DNA of 64,000 nt from Rhodobacteraceae bacterium UBA6213 (GTDB lineage: Bacteria; Pseudomonadota; Alphaproteobacteria; Rhodobacterales; Rhodobacteraceae): assembly GCA_002421605.1 (NCBI GenBank), contig DISJ01000003.1, forward strand, positions 62,001-126,000, given 5' to 3'. The notes beneath the pieces are model-generated. The model had not been told where the DNA came from, searched no databases, and saw nothing but the letters and a program-made list of their open reading frames with translations. Every line of letters begins with the position of its first letter. The stretch's first letter is position 1. The position numbers and the translations under genes are program-made. Positions 27,197-33,914 of the stretch are shown here, one piece after another.

Positions 27197-28102
27197 TCAA
27201 ACCCTTTGCAGCTTGACCGGCTCGCTGCGCCCCAGCCGCAGGAAATGCGCCATGAAAGGTTCGGTCGCATCTTCACTGCGCGTGGCGGCGTAAAGCCGTT
27301 TGGTAAGACCTTTGGCGGTGACGGGGCGCGTTATGTAATCGGGGCGATATTTCACCTCGCGCAGTACCCAGTCGGGCAGCACTGCCACCCCGCGCCCCGA
27401 GGCTACCAGCATCAGAATCACTGCGGTTAGTTCCACTTGCCGGATCGCCTTGGGCTCGACCCGTGCGGCGCTGAGAAGTTCGGTGAAAATATCCAGCCTG
27501 CCGCGTTCGACCGGATAGGTCAGCAGCACCTGATCGCGGAAATCCTCGGCCTCAACAAAGGGCTTGGCGGCAAGCGGGCTGGAGGCAGAGGCCACGAACA
27601 TCGGCGCATAATCAAACAGCGGTGAAAAGGTAACGCCGTCCAGCTTTTCAGGGTCGGACGAGATCACCAGATCAACCTCTTGGCGGATCAGCGCAGGCAA
27701 CGCGCCAAACGCAAGGCCGGGGCGGATATCGACATCAACCTCGGGCCAGGCGCGGCGAAACTGTTCAAGCACCGGAAAAAGCCAATCAAAACAGGCATGG
27801 CATTCAATCGCGATGTGCAGCCGCCCGGCGCGGCCCTGCCGCAGCGCTCCAAACTCTTCGGTCACCGCATCCACCTCGGGCAGCACCCGTTCGGCCAGCC
27901 GCAACAGGCGCATTCCCGCCGCCGACAACCGCATCGGGCGCGCCGCGCGCACGAAGAGTTCGACCCCCGTTTGATCCTCCAGCCCCCTGATCTGGTGGCT
28001 GAGCGCGGACTGGGTGATGTGCAGCAATTCTGCCGCCCGTGCCAGCCCACCCTCGTGATGAATGGCGCGGATCGTGCGCAGGTGGCGCAGTTCCAGATGC
28101 AT
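27197..28102 (-). CDS. metR: LysR-family regulator MetR
   Basis: A 301-aa LTTR with an N-terminal HTH (RHLRTIRAIHHEGGLARAAE, ITQSALSHQIRGLE) and a co-inducer domain. It matches MetR, the homocysteine-responsive activator of methionine genes, in HIAIECHACFDWLFPVLEQFR and in SSDPEKLDGVTF. It is divergent from metF across about 90 bp. The AT-rich spacer holds an imperfect dyad, AACACTATGAGTT, at about 28131-28143, a plausible operator. Its stop is coupled to the downstream YdeI-like gene. Confidence 0.92.
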   Translation of the reverse strand: MHLELRHLRTIRAIHHEGGLARAAELLHITQSALSHQIRGLEDQTGVELFVRAARPMRLSAAGMRLLRLAERVLPEVDAVTEEFGALRQGRAGRLHIAIECHACFDWLFPVLEQFRRAWPEVDVDIRPGLAFGALPALIRQEVDLVISSDPEKLDGVTFSPLFDYAPMFVASASSPLAAKPFVEAEDFRDQVLLTYPVERGRLDIFTELLSAARVEPKAIRQVELTAVILMLVASGRGVAVLPDWVLREVKYRPDYITRPVTAKGLTKRLYAATRSEDATEPFMAHFLRLGRSEPVKLQRV

Positions 28103-28191
28103 TATGCTGCAAGCCTCATGTTGTTATTGAACACTATGAGTTTGTCTCACATTCCAAATTGTGCGACAAGGGGGCAGCAAAAGGATATCCC

Positions 28192-29058
28192 ATGCCCACG
28201 CCACGCGTCAGTTTTGAGTTTTTTCCGCCGCAAACGCTCGATGCGTCCTTCCGGCTGTGGGAAACCGCGCAAGTGCTGGCGCCGCTGAAGCCAAGCTTTG
28301 CTTCGGTCACCTATGGCGCTGGCGGTGCGACGCGCAAGCTGACGCACGAGGCCGTCACCACCATCGGGCGCAATTACGGGCTAAATGTTGCCGCGCACCT
28401 AACCTGCGTTGATGCCACCCGAGCCGAGACGATGGAGATTGTCGATGCCTATGCGCAAGCGGGCGTGCGCGAGATCGTGGCGCTGCGCGGCGATGCTCCA
28501 AAGGGCGCCGAGCGGTTCACGCCGCACCCGGACGGCTTTGCCAGTTCGGTCGAGCTGATCGAGACACTGGCGGCTGATGGCCGCTTCACCATCCGCTGTG
28601 GTGCCTACCCAGAGCCGCACCCCGATGCCGCCGATGCGGGCGCCGATGTGCGCTGGCTCAAGCGCAAGTGTGACGCGGGTGCAAGCAGTGCCATCACGCA
28701 ATTCTTCTTTGAGGCGGAAACCTTCTTTCGTTTCCGCGATGCGGCCGAAAAGGCCGGGGTCAAGGCCAAGATCATTCCCGGCATCCTGCCGGTCCAATCC
28801 TGGGCAGGGGCAAAACGCTTTGCGCAACGCTGCGGCACTTCGGTGCCTGCGTGGGTCGAAGAAGCCTTCACCGCCGCCGAGCGCGACGATCGGCAGGAAT
28901 TGCTTGCTACCGCACTGTGTACCGAACTGTGCGACGACCTAATTCAGGGCGGGGTTGAGGATCTGCATTTCTACACGCTCAACCGCCCCGGCCTGACGCG
29001 TGATGTTTGCCACGCACTGGGCGTATCGCCCACGCCAGCTCTGGAAAAGGTGGCCTGA
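28192..29058 (+). CDS. metF: Methylenetetrahydrofolate reductase
   Basis: A 288-aa FAD enzyme making 5-methyl-THF for methionine synthesis. Family segments: VSFEFFPPQT, SVTYGAGG, HLTCVDATRAE, IVALRGDAPKG, and GASSAITQFFFEAE. The ATG at 28192 follows AAAAGGATATCC; a longer open frame to 28039 would cross the metR promoter. Divergent metR is its likely activator. The gene ends shortly before a small inverted repeat (TTGCGCCC with GGGCGCAA, about 29104-29128). Confidence 0.95.
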   Translation: MPTPRVSFEFFPPQTLDASFRLWETAQVLAPLKPSFASVTYGAGGATRKLTHEAVTTIGRNYGLNVAAHLTCVDATRAETMEIVDAYAQAGVREIVALRGDAPKGAERFTPHPDGFASSVELIETLAADGRFTIRCGAYPEPHPDAADAGADVRWLKRKCDAGASSAITQFFFEAETFFRFRDAAEKAGVKAKIIPGILPVQSWAGAKRFAQRCGTSVPAWVEEAFTAAERDDRQELLATALCTELCDDLIQGGVEDLHFYTLNRPGLTRDVCHALGVSPTPALEKVA

Positions 29059-29157
29059 AGGCACGAGGCCGGGGTCAGACCCCGCGTCTTTTGCCACCCC
29101 CCCTTGCGCCCGGGCGCTTGGGGCGCAAGTCTGCGGGCGCAAAACCCGGAGCCCCCA

Positions 29158-29652
29158 ATGCCCTATGCCTTCATCGCCCGCACCCCCGCCGAAATGCCAA
29201 ACCGCGAAGACCTTTTATCGCGATCTGGGTTAGAGTTCATGCAGGCGGTACTATCGGGCGAATTGTCAGGGCCACCAATTGCGGGGGTGCTGAACTACAC
29301 CCTGCATTCGGTCGAACCGGGGCGGGTGGTATTTCGCGGATCGGCGCTTTTTGAACATACCAACCCGATGGGCGGCGTGCACGGTGGTTGGTACGGCACG
29401 CTTCTAGATAGCTGTATGGCTTGCGCGGTGATGACCAAGGTGGCGAAGGGGCAGTATTACACCACGCTCGAATACCGCATCAACATTGCCCGCGCCTTGC
29501 CGATAGGCGTTGAAATTGAAGCGGTGGGCGAAGTGCAACACGCTGGCCGCTCAACCGGTATCGCGCGCGGCGAAATCCGCGGCGTGGCCGATGGCAAGCT
29601 ATACGCCACCGGCTCTACCACCTGCCTCATCATGGGCAGCCCCGCCGCCTGA
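29158..29652 (+). CDS. PaaI-family (hotdog fold) thioesterase
   Basis: A 164-aa hotdog-fold acyl-CoA thioesterase. It shows the PaaI-type core: GRVVFRGSALFEHTNPMGGVHGGWYGTLLDS, where HTNPMGGVHGG holds the catalytic region, then ARALPIGVEIEAVGEVQHAGRST. The substrate is unknown; PaaI-like enzymes hydrolyse hydroxyphenylacetyl-CoA and similar thioesters. The start at 29158 is the first ATG giving the family N terminus; an upstream frame from 29104 lacks similarity. Its last 54 bp overlap the 3' end of the convergent DUF2235 gene. Confidence 0.87.
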   Translation: MPYAFIARTPAEMPNREDLLSRSGLEFMQAVLSGELSGPPIAGVLNYTLHSVEPGRVVFRGSALFEHTNPMGGVHGGWYGTLLDSCMACAVMTKVAKGQYYTTLEYRINIARALPIGVEIEAVGEVQHAGRSTGIARGEIRGVADGKLYATGSTTCLIMGSPAA

Positions 29653-30705
29653 CGCGGGCCTGCGCCGCCAGATGCCCGGGAGGATCAGCGCGCGCCAACC
29701 CATCCGCGCGCCAACCGCGCTTTCATGAATACTTTCGGACGGATCACGCCCCACCACGCGCGGCGCGCGCAGTAAAAACACCTTGCTCCAACCCCGCCAA
29801 GAACCGACAGACGGCGCTTGTGGGTCACAAGGAAAGCGATTGCGCCAGTCTTCGGGCAACACGAGGCCGCACTGCTCCATCCGTTCCAGCATCCAGACCA
29901 GTGGAATGTTCGCCAGCGGACGCGAATCCTCTTGGTGCCCAAGTTGGCCGCCGATATCGCCGTGGCAGCCGCGAAACCACACCTGTTCGACCCCGAGCGC
30001 GTCGGTATCTTTTGTATCCCACAGCAGCGGTTCAAAGACCGAACGCGTTTCATTGAGCGCAAGCGCCTGATAGCCGTAGCGCACGATGCGGCCCAAGGCG
30101 GCATCGTGAAAGCGGGTGCGCGGTTTCGACACTACCCAAGCCAGCGGAAAGCGAAACCCCAGCGCCATCACCGTATCAAATACGCCCACCATTTCGACCT
30201 CGACCGAGGGGTGGCAGAACCGCCGCCGGAACGCCTCTGCCCCCGGGCGCAGCTCGTTTGCTTCGTAATAACGCCAGGCAAGGTGCACGTTGCGCTCGGT
30301 CGCGGCATCAGGACGCAACAGCCCGACCCTGTCGATAATGCCCGCAAGCGAGCGCACAGCAAAAGCGCCGCGCGAATAGCCCAACAAAAAGATGCGGTCG
30401 CCGGGGCGATAGCGCGTTGCCAGCCAGCCATAGCTGCGCCGGATTTGCTGCTCTATGCCCCAGCCCAAAACCGATTGGGAAAATTGGTTCCACTCGTTCC
30501 ATTGGAGCCCTTGGCCGTAGCGGATAGAACCGCGCGGCGTCGCTTCGCGCAGAAGTTCGTAGATGCGCCCTATCGAGGTTTGATCGACACCGCCAAGCTT
30601 GCCCAGCGTCCCATCAAGCAGCACCACATGATCGACTGGCGCACGGTGGGGCAGGTGCAAGCCAGTGGTGGGCGGCGTCGGATTGCGCCCACCCAGAAGT
30701 GCCAT
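29599..30705 (-). CDS. DUF2235 (Tle1-like) alpha/beta hydrolase
   Basis: A 368-aa protein of the DUF2235 family, which includes the Tle1 phospholipase effectors of type VI secretion. The nucleophile elbow is GYSRG with Ser111, Asp177 lies in VGVFDTV, and His248 lies in GCHGDIGG. No signal peptide or transmembrane helix is evident. No T6SS gene, immunity gene or VgrG is near, so a secreted role is not supported; a housekeeping lipase/esterase is possible. The start ATG at 30705 has a weak ribosome binding site. A TTG-started extension to 30747 would run into the decarboxylase terminator. It overlaps the PaaI gene by 54 bp. Confidence 0.8.
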   Translation of the reverse strand: MALLGGRNPTPPTTGLHLPHRAPVDHVVLLDGTLGKLGGVDQTSIGRIYELLREATPRGSIRYGQGLQWNEWNQFSQSVLGWGIEQQIRRSYGWLATRYRPGDRIFLLGYSRGAFAVRSLAGIIDRVGLLRPDAATERNVHLAWRYYEANELRPGAEAFRRRFCHPSVEVEMVGVFDTVMALGFRFPLAWVVSKPRTRFHDAALGRIVRYGYQALALNETRSVFEPLLWDTKDTDALGVEQVWFRGCHGDIGGQLGHQEDSRPLANIPLVWMLERMEQCGLVLPEDWRNRFPCDPQAPSVGSWRGWSKVFLLRAPRVVGRDPSESIHESAVGARMGWRALILPGIWRRRPASGGGAAHDEAGGRAGGV

Positions 30706-30744
30706 GATCCGTCTGATGAAACGCCCCGGCACACACCGCCCCAA

Positions 30745-30775
30745 CAAAAACCCCGCCCAACTATAGGGCGGGGTT
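30745..30775 (-). terminator. Terminator of the ornithine/lysine decarboxylase gene
   Basis: On the minus strand AACCCCGCCC, a 7-nt loop, then GGGCGGGGTT are followed by TTTTG. It lies 26 bp after the decarboxylase stop and just upstream of the DUF2235 start. Confidence 0.88.
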
Positions 30776-30800
30776 CAATTCAGGCCAGTCCCAAATTGCC

Positions 30801-31946
30801 TCAGAGGGCAAGCGACATGGTGGTTGAAACGGTCATTTCGCCAAAGCCGTTGAAGCGGGTGTTGGTCGCCATCGAATAGGCACCCATGCCGTGGAACACG
30901 AGGTAATCGCCTTCCTCGATATCGCCGGGCAATTCCAACTCGCCCGGCAGCCGATCGACCGAATCACAGGTGGGGCCGAACACCACACGCGGCACCGGTG
31001 CGCCGGTGCGGAGCACGCCTTGCGACGAGATCGCCTCGACGCGGGTGATGTTGCCCACCATCGGCAACTCGGTCAGCCCACCGTAAACGCCATCGTTGAT
31101 GAACACCTGCTGGCCATCGCGGATTGCCTTGATGCGCGTAGCGAGGGAAAAGGCCTCGGCCACAAGGCCGCGCCCCGGTTCGCACACCAACGCCGGGCGA
31201 TCAGCGCCGAAAACCTCGGTCGCTACGCGGTCGATAAGCGCGAAGATCGCCTCAAGCTGGGGCACCACGTCGGTCACGCGGTGGCTGGGAAAGCCGCCGC
31301 CCACGTTCAGCCGCACGGCCTTTACACCTGCCAAGCGGCAGATTTCGCCACCCGCACGGATATAACTATCCCACGCCAACGGGTCGGTGCACTGAGTGCC
31401 GGGGTGGAAGGTGAGCGAGGGGATAAAGCCCGCTTTTTCCGCCGTTGCCAGCAGATCTGCCGCCAGTTCCACCGTCGCGCCGAACTTGGCGCCGAAGTTG
31501 TAGGCGGCACCCGACACCGGCAGCTTGTAGCGCACCGATATTTCACAACCTTCGGCGGGAACAAGGTCGATCAACTTGGCAAGCTCTGACCGGCTATCGA
31601 CCGACCAGCTTTTCACCCCAGCACGCACCGCATGCAACACCTCGGAGCGTGAGCGCACCGGGTTATTGTAGTGTAAGGCCGCAGTCGGCGCGAGGCGGCG
31701 CACCATGTCGATTTCTGCCGGAGAGGCGACATCGAAGCCTTTTATACCAGCGGCGAGAAGGTTCTGAATCACCATCTCGTCGGGGTTCGATTTCACCGCA
31801 TAGGTGACAAGCCCTGGGAATCCTTTCAGAAACCGGCGGGCAGTTGACTGCAGAACCTGCGGCGCAAAGAACATCGCCGGATTATCAGGTTGCTGGGTGC
31901 GCAGATGTTCGGCGGGTTCATTCCAGATAGTTTTTGACAGTCCCAT
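30801..31946 (-). CDS. Ornithine/lysine decarboxylase, PLP fold III
   Basis: A 381-aa alanine-racemase-fold decarboxylase that makes putrescine (or cadaverine). The PLP lysine is Lys52 in YAVKSNPDEM. The phosphate-binding EPGRG is at about 256-260. The catalytic cysteine is Cys327 in FGPTCDSVD. The substrate-loop histidine region is FHPGTQ. A C-terminal GAYSMATNTRFNGF is typical. Fold-III enzymes of this clade decarboxylate ornithine and often lysine. The ATG at 31946 follows GGCAAAGGAAACGCCG; upstream in-frame sequence without stops (to 32270) is taken as leader. The gene is divergent from an Lrp regulator and has its own terminator. Confidence 0.92.
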   Translation of the reverse strand: MGLSKTIWNEPAEHLRTQQPDNPAMFFAPQVLQSTARRFLKGFPGLVTYAVKSNPDEMVIQNLLAAGIKGFDVASPAEIDMVRRLAPTAALHYNNPVRSRSEVLHAVRAGVKSWSVDSRSELAKLIDLVPAEGCEISVRYKLPVSGAAYNFGAKFGATVELAADLLATAEKAGFIPSLTFHPGTQCTDPLAWDSYIRAGGEICRLAGVKAVRLNVGGGFPSHRVTDVVPQLEAIFALIDRVATEVFGADRPALVCEPGRGLVAEAFSLATRIKAIRDGQQVFINDGVYGGLTELPMVGNITRVEAISSQGVLRTGAPVPRVVFGPTCDSVDRLPGELELPGDIEEGDYLVFHGMGAYSMATNTRFNGFGEMTVSTTMSLAL

Positions 31947-31949
31947 CGG

Positions 31950-32060
31950 CGTTTCCTTTGCCAACAGAAGGCAGCCACCTCTTGCCCCGGCTTCACGGGT
32001 CGGGAGACGCTTACGCGTTTCATCCAACCAGGCCAGGTGCGTATGAGCCGCCCTTTTCCT
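31950..32060 (-). promoter_or_regulatory. Structured leader of the decarboxylase, candidate speF-type RNA element
   Basis: The roughly 110 nt before the decarboxylase contain strong local structure. One stem is GAAACGC-GTAA-GCGTCTC (32021-32004, one mismatch). A second includes CCCG...CGGGG around CCCGTGAAGCCGGGG. A third pairs TGCC with GGCA close to the start. The speF RNA motif is known upstream of fold-III ornithine decarboxylase genes in alphaproteobacteria, and the position and gene fit. Identity with that motif is from memory and not verified. Confidence 0.4.
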
Positions 32061-32169
32061 GAAACTATGTGCCGCTATGTGATGCACATATTCACCGATC
32101 AAAAGACTAGATTTGTAGCGTTTGCTCGTTATATTGACGAAACGGACAAATAAATTGCGGGTAATGTAG

Positions 32170-32601
32170 ATGGACGACCTCGATCGCGCGCTTCTGGGGC
32201 TTTTGGGAGCGGATGCTCGTGTTTCGGTGGCGACTTTGGCGCGACGGTTGAAAGTGGCGCGATCAACCATTCAGGCGCGGTTAGAGCGGCTGGAAACCTC
32301 TGGAATCATTGCTGGATACACATTGAAGCTAGGCGAAGCCGCGCGGCAGGGGCGGATTCGGGCCACTGTGCTTTTAACTATCGAACCACGCACTCAGGCA
32401 GCGATTCTTACCCGGTTGAAGGCATTGCCCGAGGTTGAGCGCCTTCATACCACCTCGGGGCGCGTTGATCTGTTACTTCAGCTTGCAGCAGGCTCTACCG
32501 CTCAGCTTGACGCGGTGCTCGACCAGATCGGAGAGTTAACCGGCGTCAAGTCTTCTGAAAGCCTGATCCACCTTTCGACCAAGCTTGAACGCGCGGTCTG
32601 A
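32170..32601 (+). CDS. Lrp/AsnC-family regulator divergent from the decarboxylase
   Basis: A 143-aa Lrp-type regulator. HTH: VATLARRLKVARSTIQARLERLE (residues 19-41). The RAM domain follows (ATVLLTIEPRTQAAILTRL and LHTTSGRVDLLLQLAAGS). The 223-bp spacer to the decarboxylase start is AT-rich near this gene (ATATTGACGAAACGGACAAA area), suitable for Lrp-type sites. No ribosome binding site stands out before the ATG (GGGTAATGTAG). Control of ornithine decarboxylation is inferred from divergence. Confidence 0.88.
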   Translation: MDDLDRALLGLLGADARVSVATLARRLKVARSTIQARLERLETSGIIAGYTLKLGEAARQGRIRATVLLTIEPRTQAAILTRLKALPEVERLHTTSGRVDLLLQLAAGSTAQLDAVLDQIGELTGVKSSESLIHLSTKLERAV

Positions 32602-32712
32602 CCGATTGCTAGCGGTAACGGCTTCGTGAGCCGCTCGCCGTGCGAAATCGTTGCCAGAGTGGCGTGGCGCGCGCAGCCTGAACGGACGGAGTCTGTGTCA
32701 GGGAGGAAACAG

Positions 32713-33075
32713 ATGACCTACATCGACGGATTCGTGGTTCCGGTGCCCGCCGACAAGCGCGATGCCTACCTTGCCGCCGCGCGAATGGGATGGAACGTTT
32801 TCAAGAAATACGGCGCGCTTCGGATGGTGGAAACGCTGTCCGACGACATCCCCGATGGCAAGCTGACCGATTTCAAGCGCTCGGTTGCGGCCAAGCCGGA
32901 CGAGATTGTCGCCTTTAGCTGGATTATCTGGCCAGACAAGCCAACGCGCAATGCCGGAATGGAAAAGATGATGAAAGACCCCGAAATGGACGCCATGAGC
33001 GACATGCCGTTTGACATGACGCGGATGATTTTTGGCGGTTTCATCCCGATTTTTGACTCGGAGGAAATGCCATGA
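32713..33075 (+). CDS. DUF1428 family protein
   Basis: A 120-aa protein of the YbaA/DUF1428 family, identified by the start MTYIDGFVVPVPADKRDAY, the central LTDFKRSVAAKPDE, and MIFGGFIPIFD at the C terminus. These are ferredoxin-like, EthD-type folds of unknown role. The ATG follows GGGAGGAAACAG. Its last 4 bp overlap the start of the VOC gene, so the two are co-translated. DUF1428-VOC pairs are common and may act on the same small molecule. Confidence 0.87.
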   Translation: MTYIDGFVVPVPADKRDAYLAAARMGWNVFKKYGALRMVETLSDDIPDGKLTDFKRSVAAKPDEIVAFSWIIWPDKPTRNAGMEKMMKDPEMDAMSDMPFDMTRMIFGGFIPIFDSEEMP

Positions 33076-33839
33076 CCACCACCCCAAACGGCAACCCTTG
33101 CTGGTATGAACTGACAACAAGCAACCCAGACGATGCGCAGGCGTTCTACTCTGCGGTGCTTGGTTGGGCCGTCGCCGATGCGGGCATGCCCGGTATGGAC
33201 TACCGGCTAGCCTCGGCAGGCGGCGACATGGTGGCGGGGATGTGGGTGCCGGACGAGCCGGGTATGCCGAACTTCTGGATGGTCTATTTCACCGCAGCCA
33301 ATTGTGATGCCACAGCCAAAGCGGTCGCCAAGGCCGGGGGCAAGGTGCACAAGGAACCCGCAGATATTCCTGGCACCGGGCGGTTTGCAGTGGTGACAGA
33401 CCCGCAAGGCGCGGTATTCGCGCTGTTGCAGCCGCTGGATGCCACGGGCAATGCCTTCGATCAGAAAAAGACCGGCCACGGCAACTGGCACGAATTGATG
33501 ACCACTGATCCCAAGGCGGCTTTTACCTTTTACTCCGGGCTGTTCGGCTGGAAAGCCGGCACCAGCATGGATATGGGCGAAATGGGCAGCTACGATCTGT
33601 TTAGCCATCAGGGCGCAGACATTGGCGGCATGATGCGCTTGGCACCCAATATGCCGGGGCCGAGCACGCCGTTCTGGCTGCCCTATTTTGGCGTCGAAGG
33701 CATCGACGCCGCCGCCAAGCGGATCACCGGCGCTGGCGGCAAGGTGGTAAACGGGCCGCATGAAGTGCCGGGCAGTGCTTTCATCGTGGTGGCAAGTGAC
33801 CCACAGGGCGTCATGTTCGCGCTGGTCGGGCCGCGCTAG
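33072..33839 (+). CDS. VOC-family protein with two glyoxalase-like domains
   Basis: A 255-aa protein made of two tandem vicinal-oxygen-chelate domains. The first covers about residues 8-122 (CWYELTTSNPDDAQAFYSAVLGW ... DPQGAVFALLQP), and the second 135-254 (NWHELMTTDPKAAFTFYSGLFGW ... DPQGVMFALVGP). The repeats clearly share a common origin. Members are annotated as glyoxalase/bleomycin-resistance-like, but activities vary and no substrate can be named. It is coupled to the DUF1428 gene by an ATGA overlap. Confidence 0.9.
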   Translation: MTTTPNGNPCWYELTTSNPDDAQAFYSAVLGWAVADAGMPGMDYRLASAGGDMVAGMWVPDEPGMPNFWMVYFTAANCDATAKAVAKAGGKVHKEPADIPGTGRFAVVTDPQGAVFALLQPLDATGNAFDQKKTGHGNWHELMTTDPKAAFTFYSGLFGWKAGTSMDMGEMGSYDLFSHQGADIGGMMRLAPNMPGPSTPFWLPYFGVEGIDAAAKRITGAGGKVVNGPHEVPGSAFIVVASDPQGVMFALVGPR

Positions 33840-33914
33840 CGGCAGCGCGACATCGGGCCTTGGCCTTTGCATAAGGGGGCGTTAAATCGGGGCAACCCAA
33901 GGAAAGTTGCCCCG

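Noticed and set aside
31947..32270. N-terminal extension of the ornithine decarboxylase
   Set aside because: The frame is open but the extension overlaps the divergent regulator and the structured leader, and the family starts at 31946.
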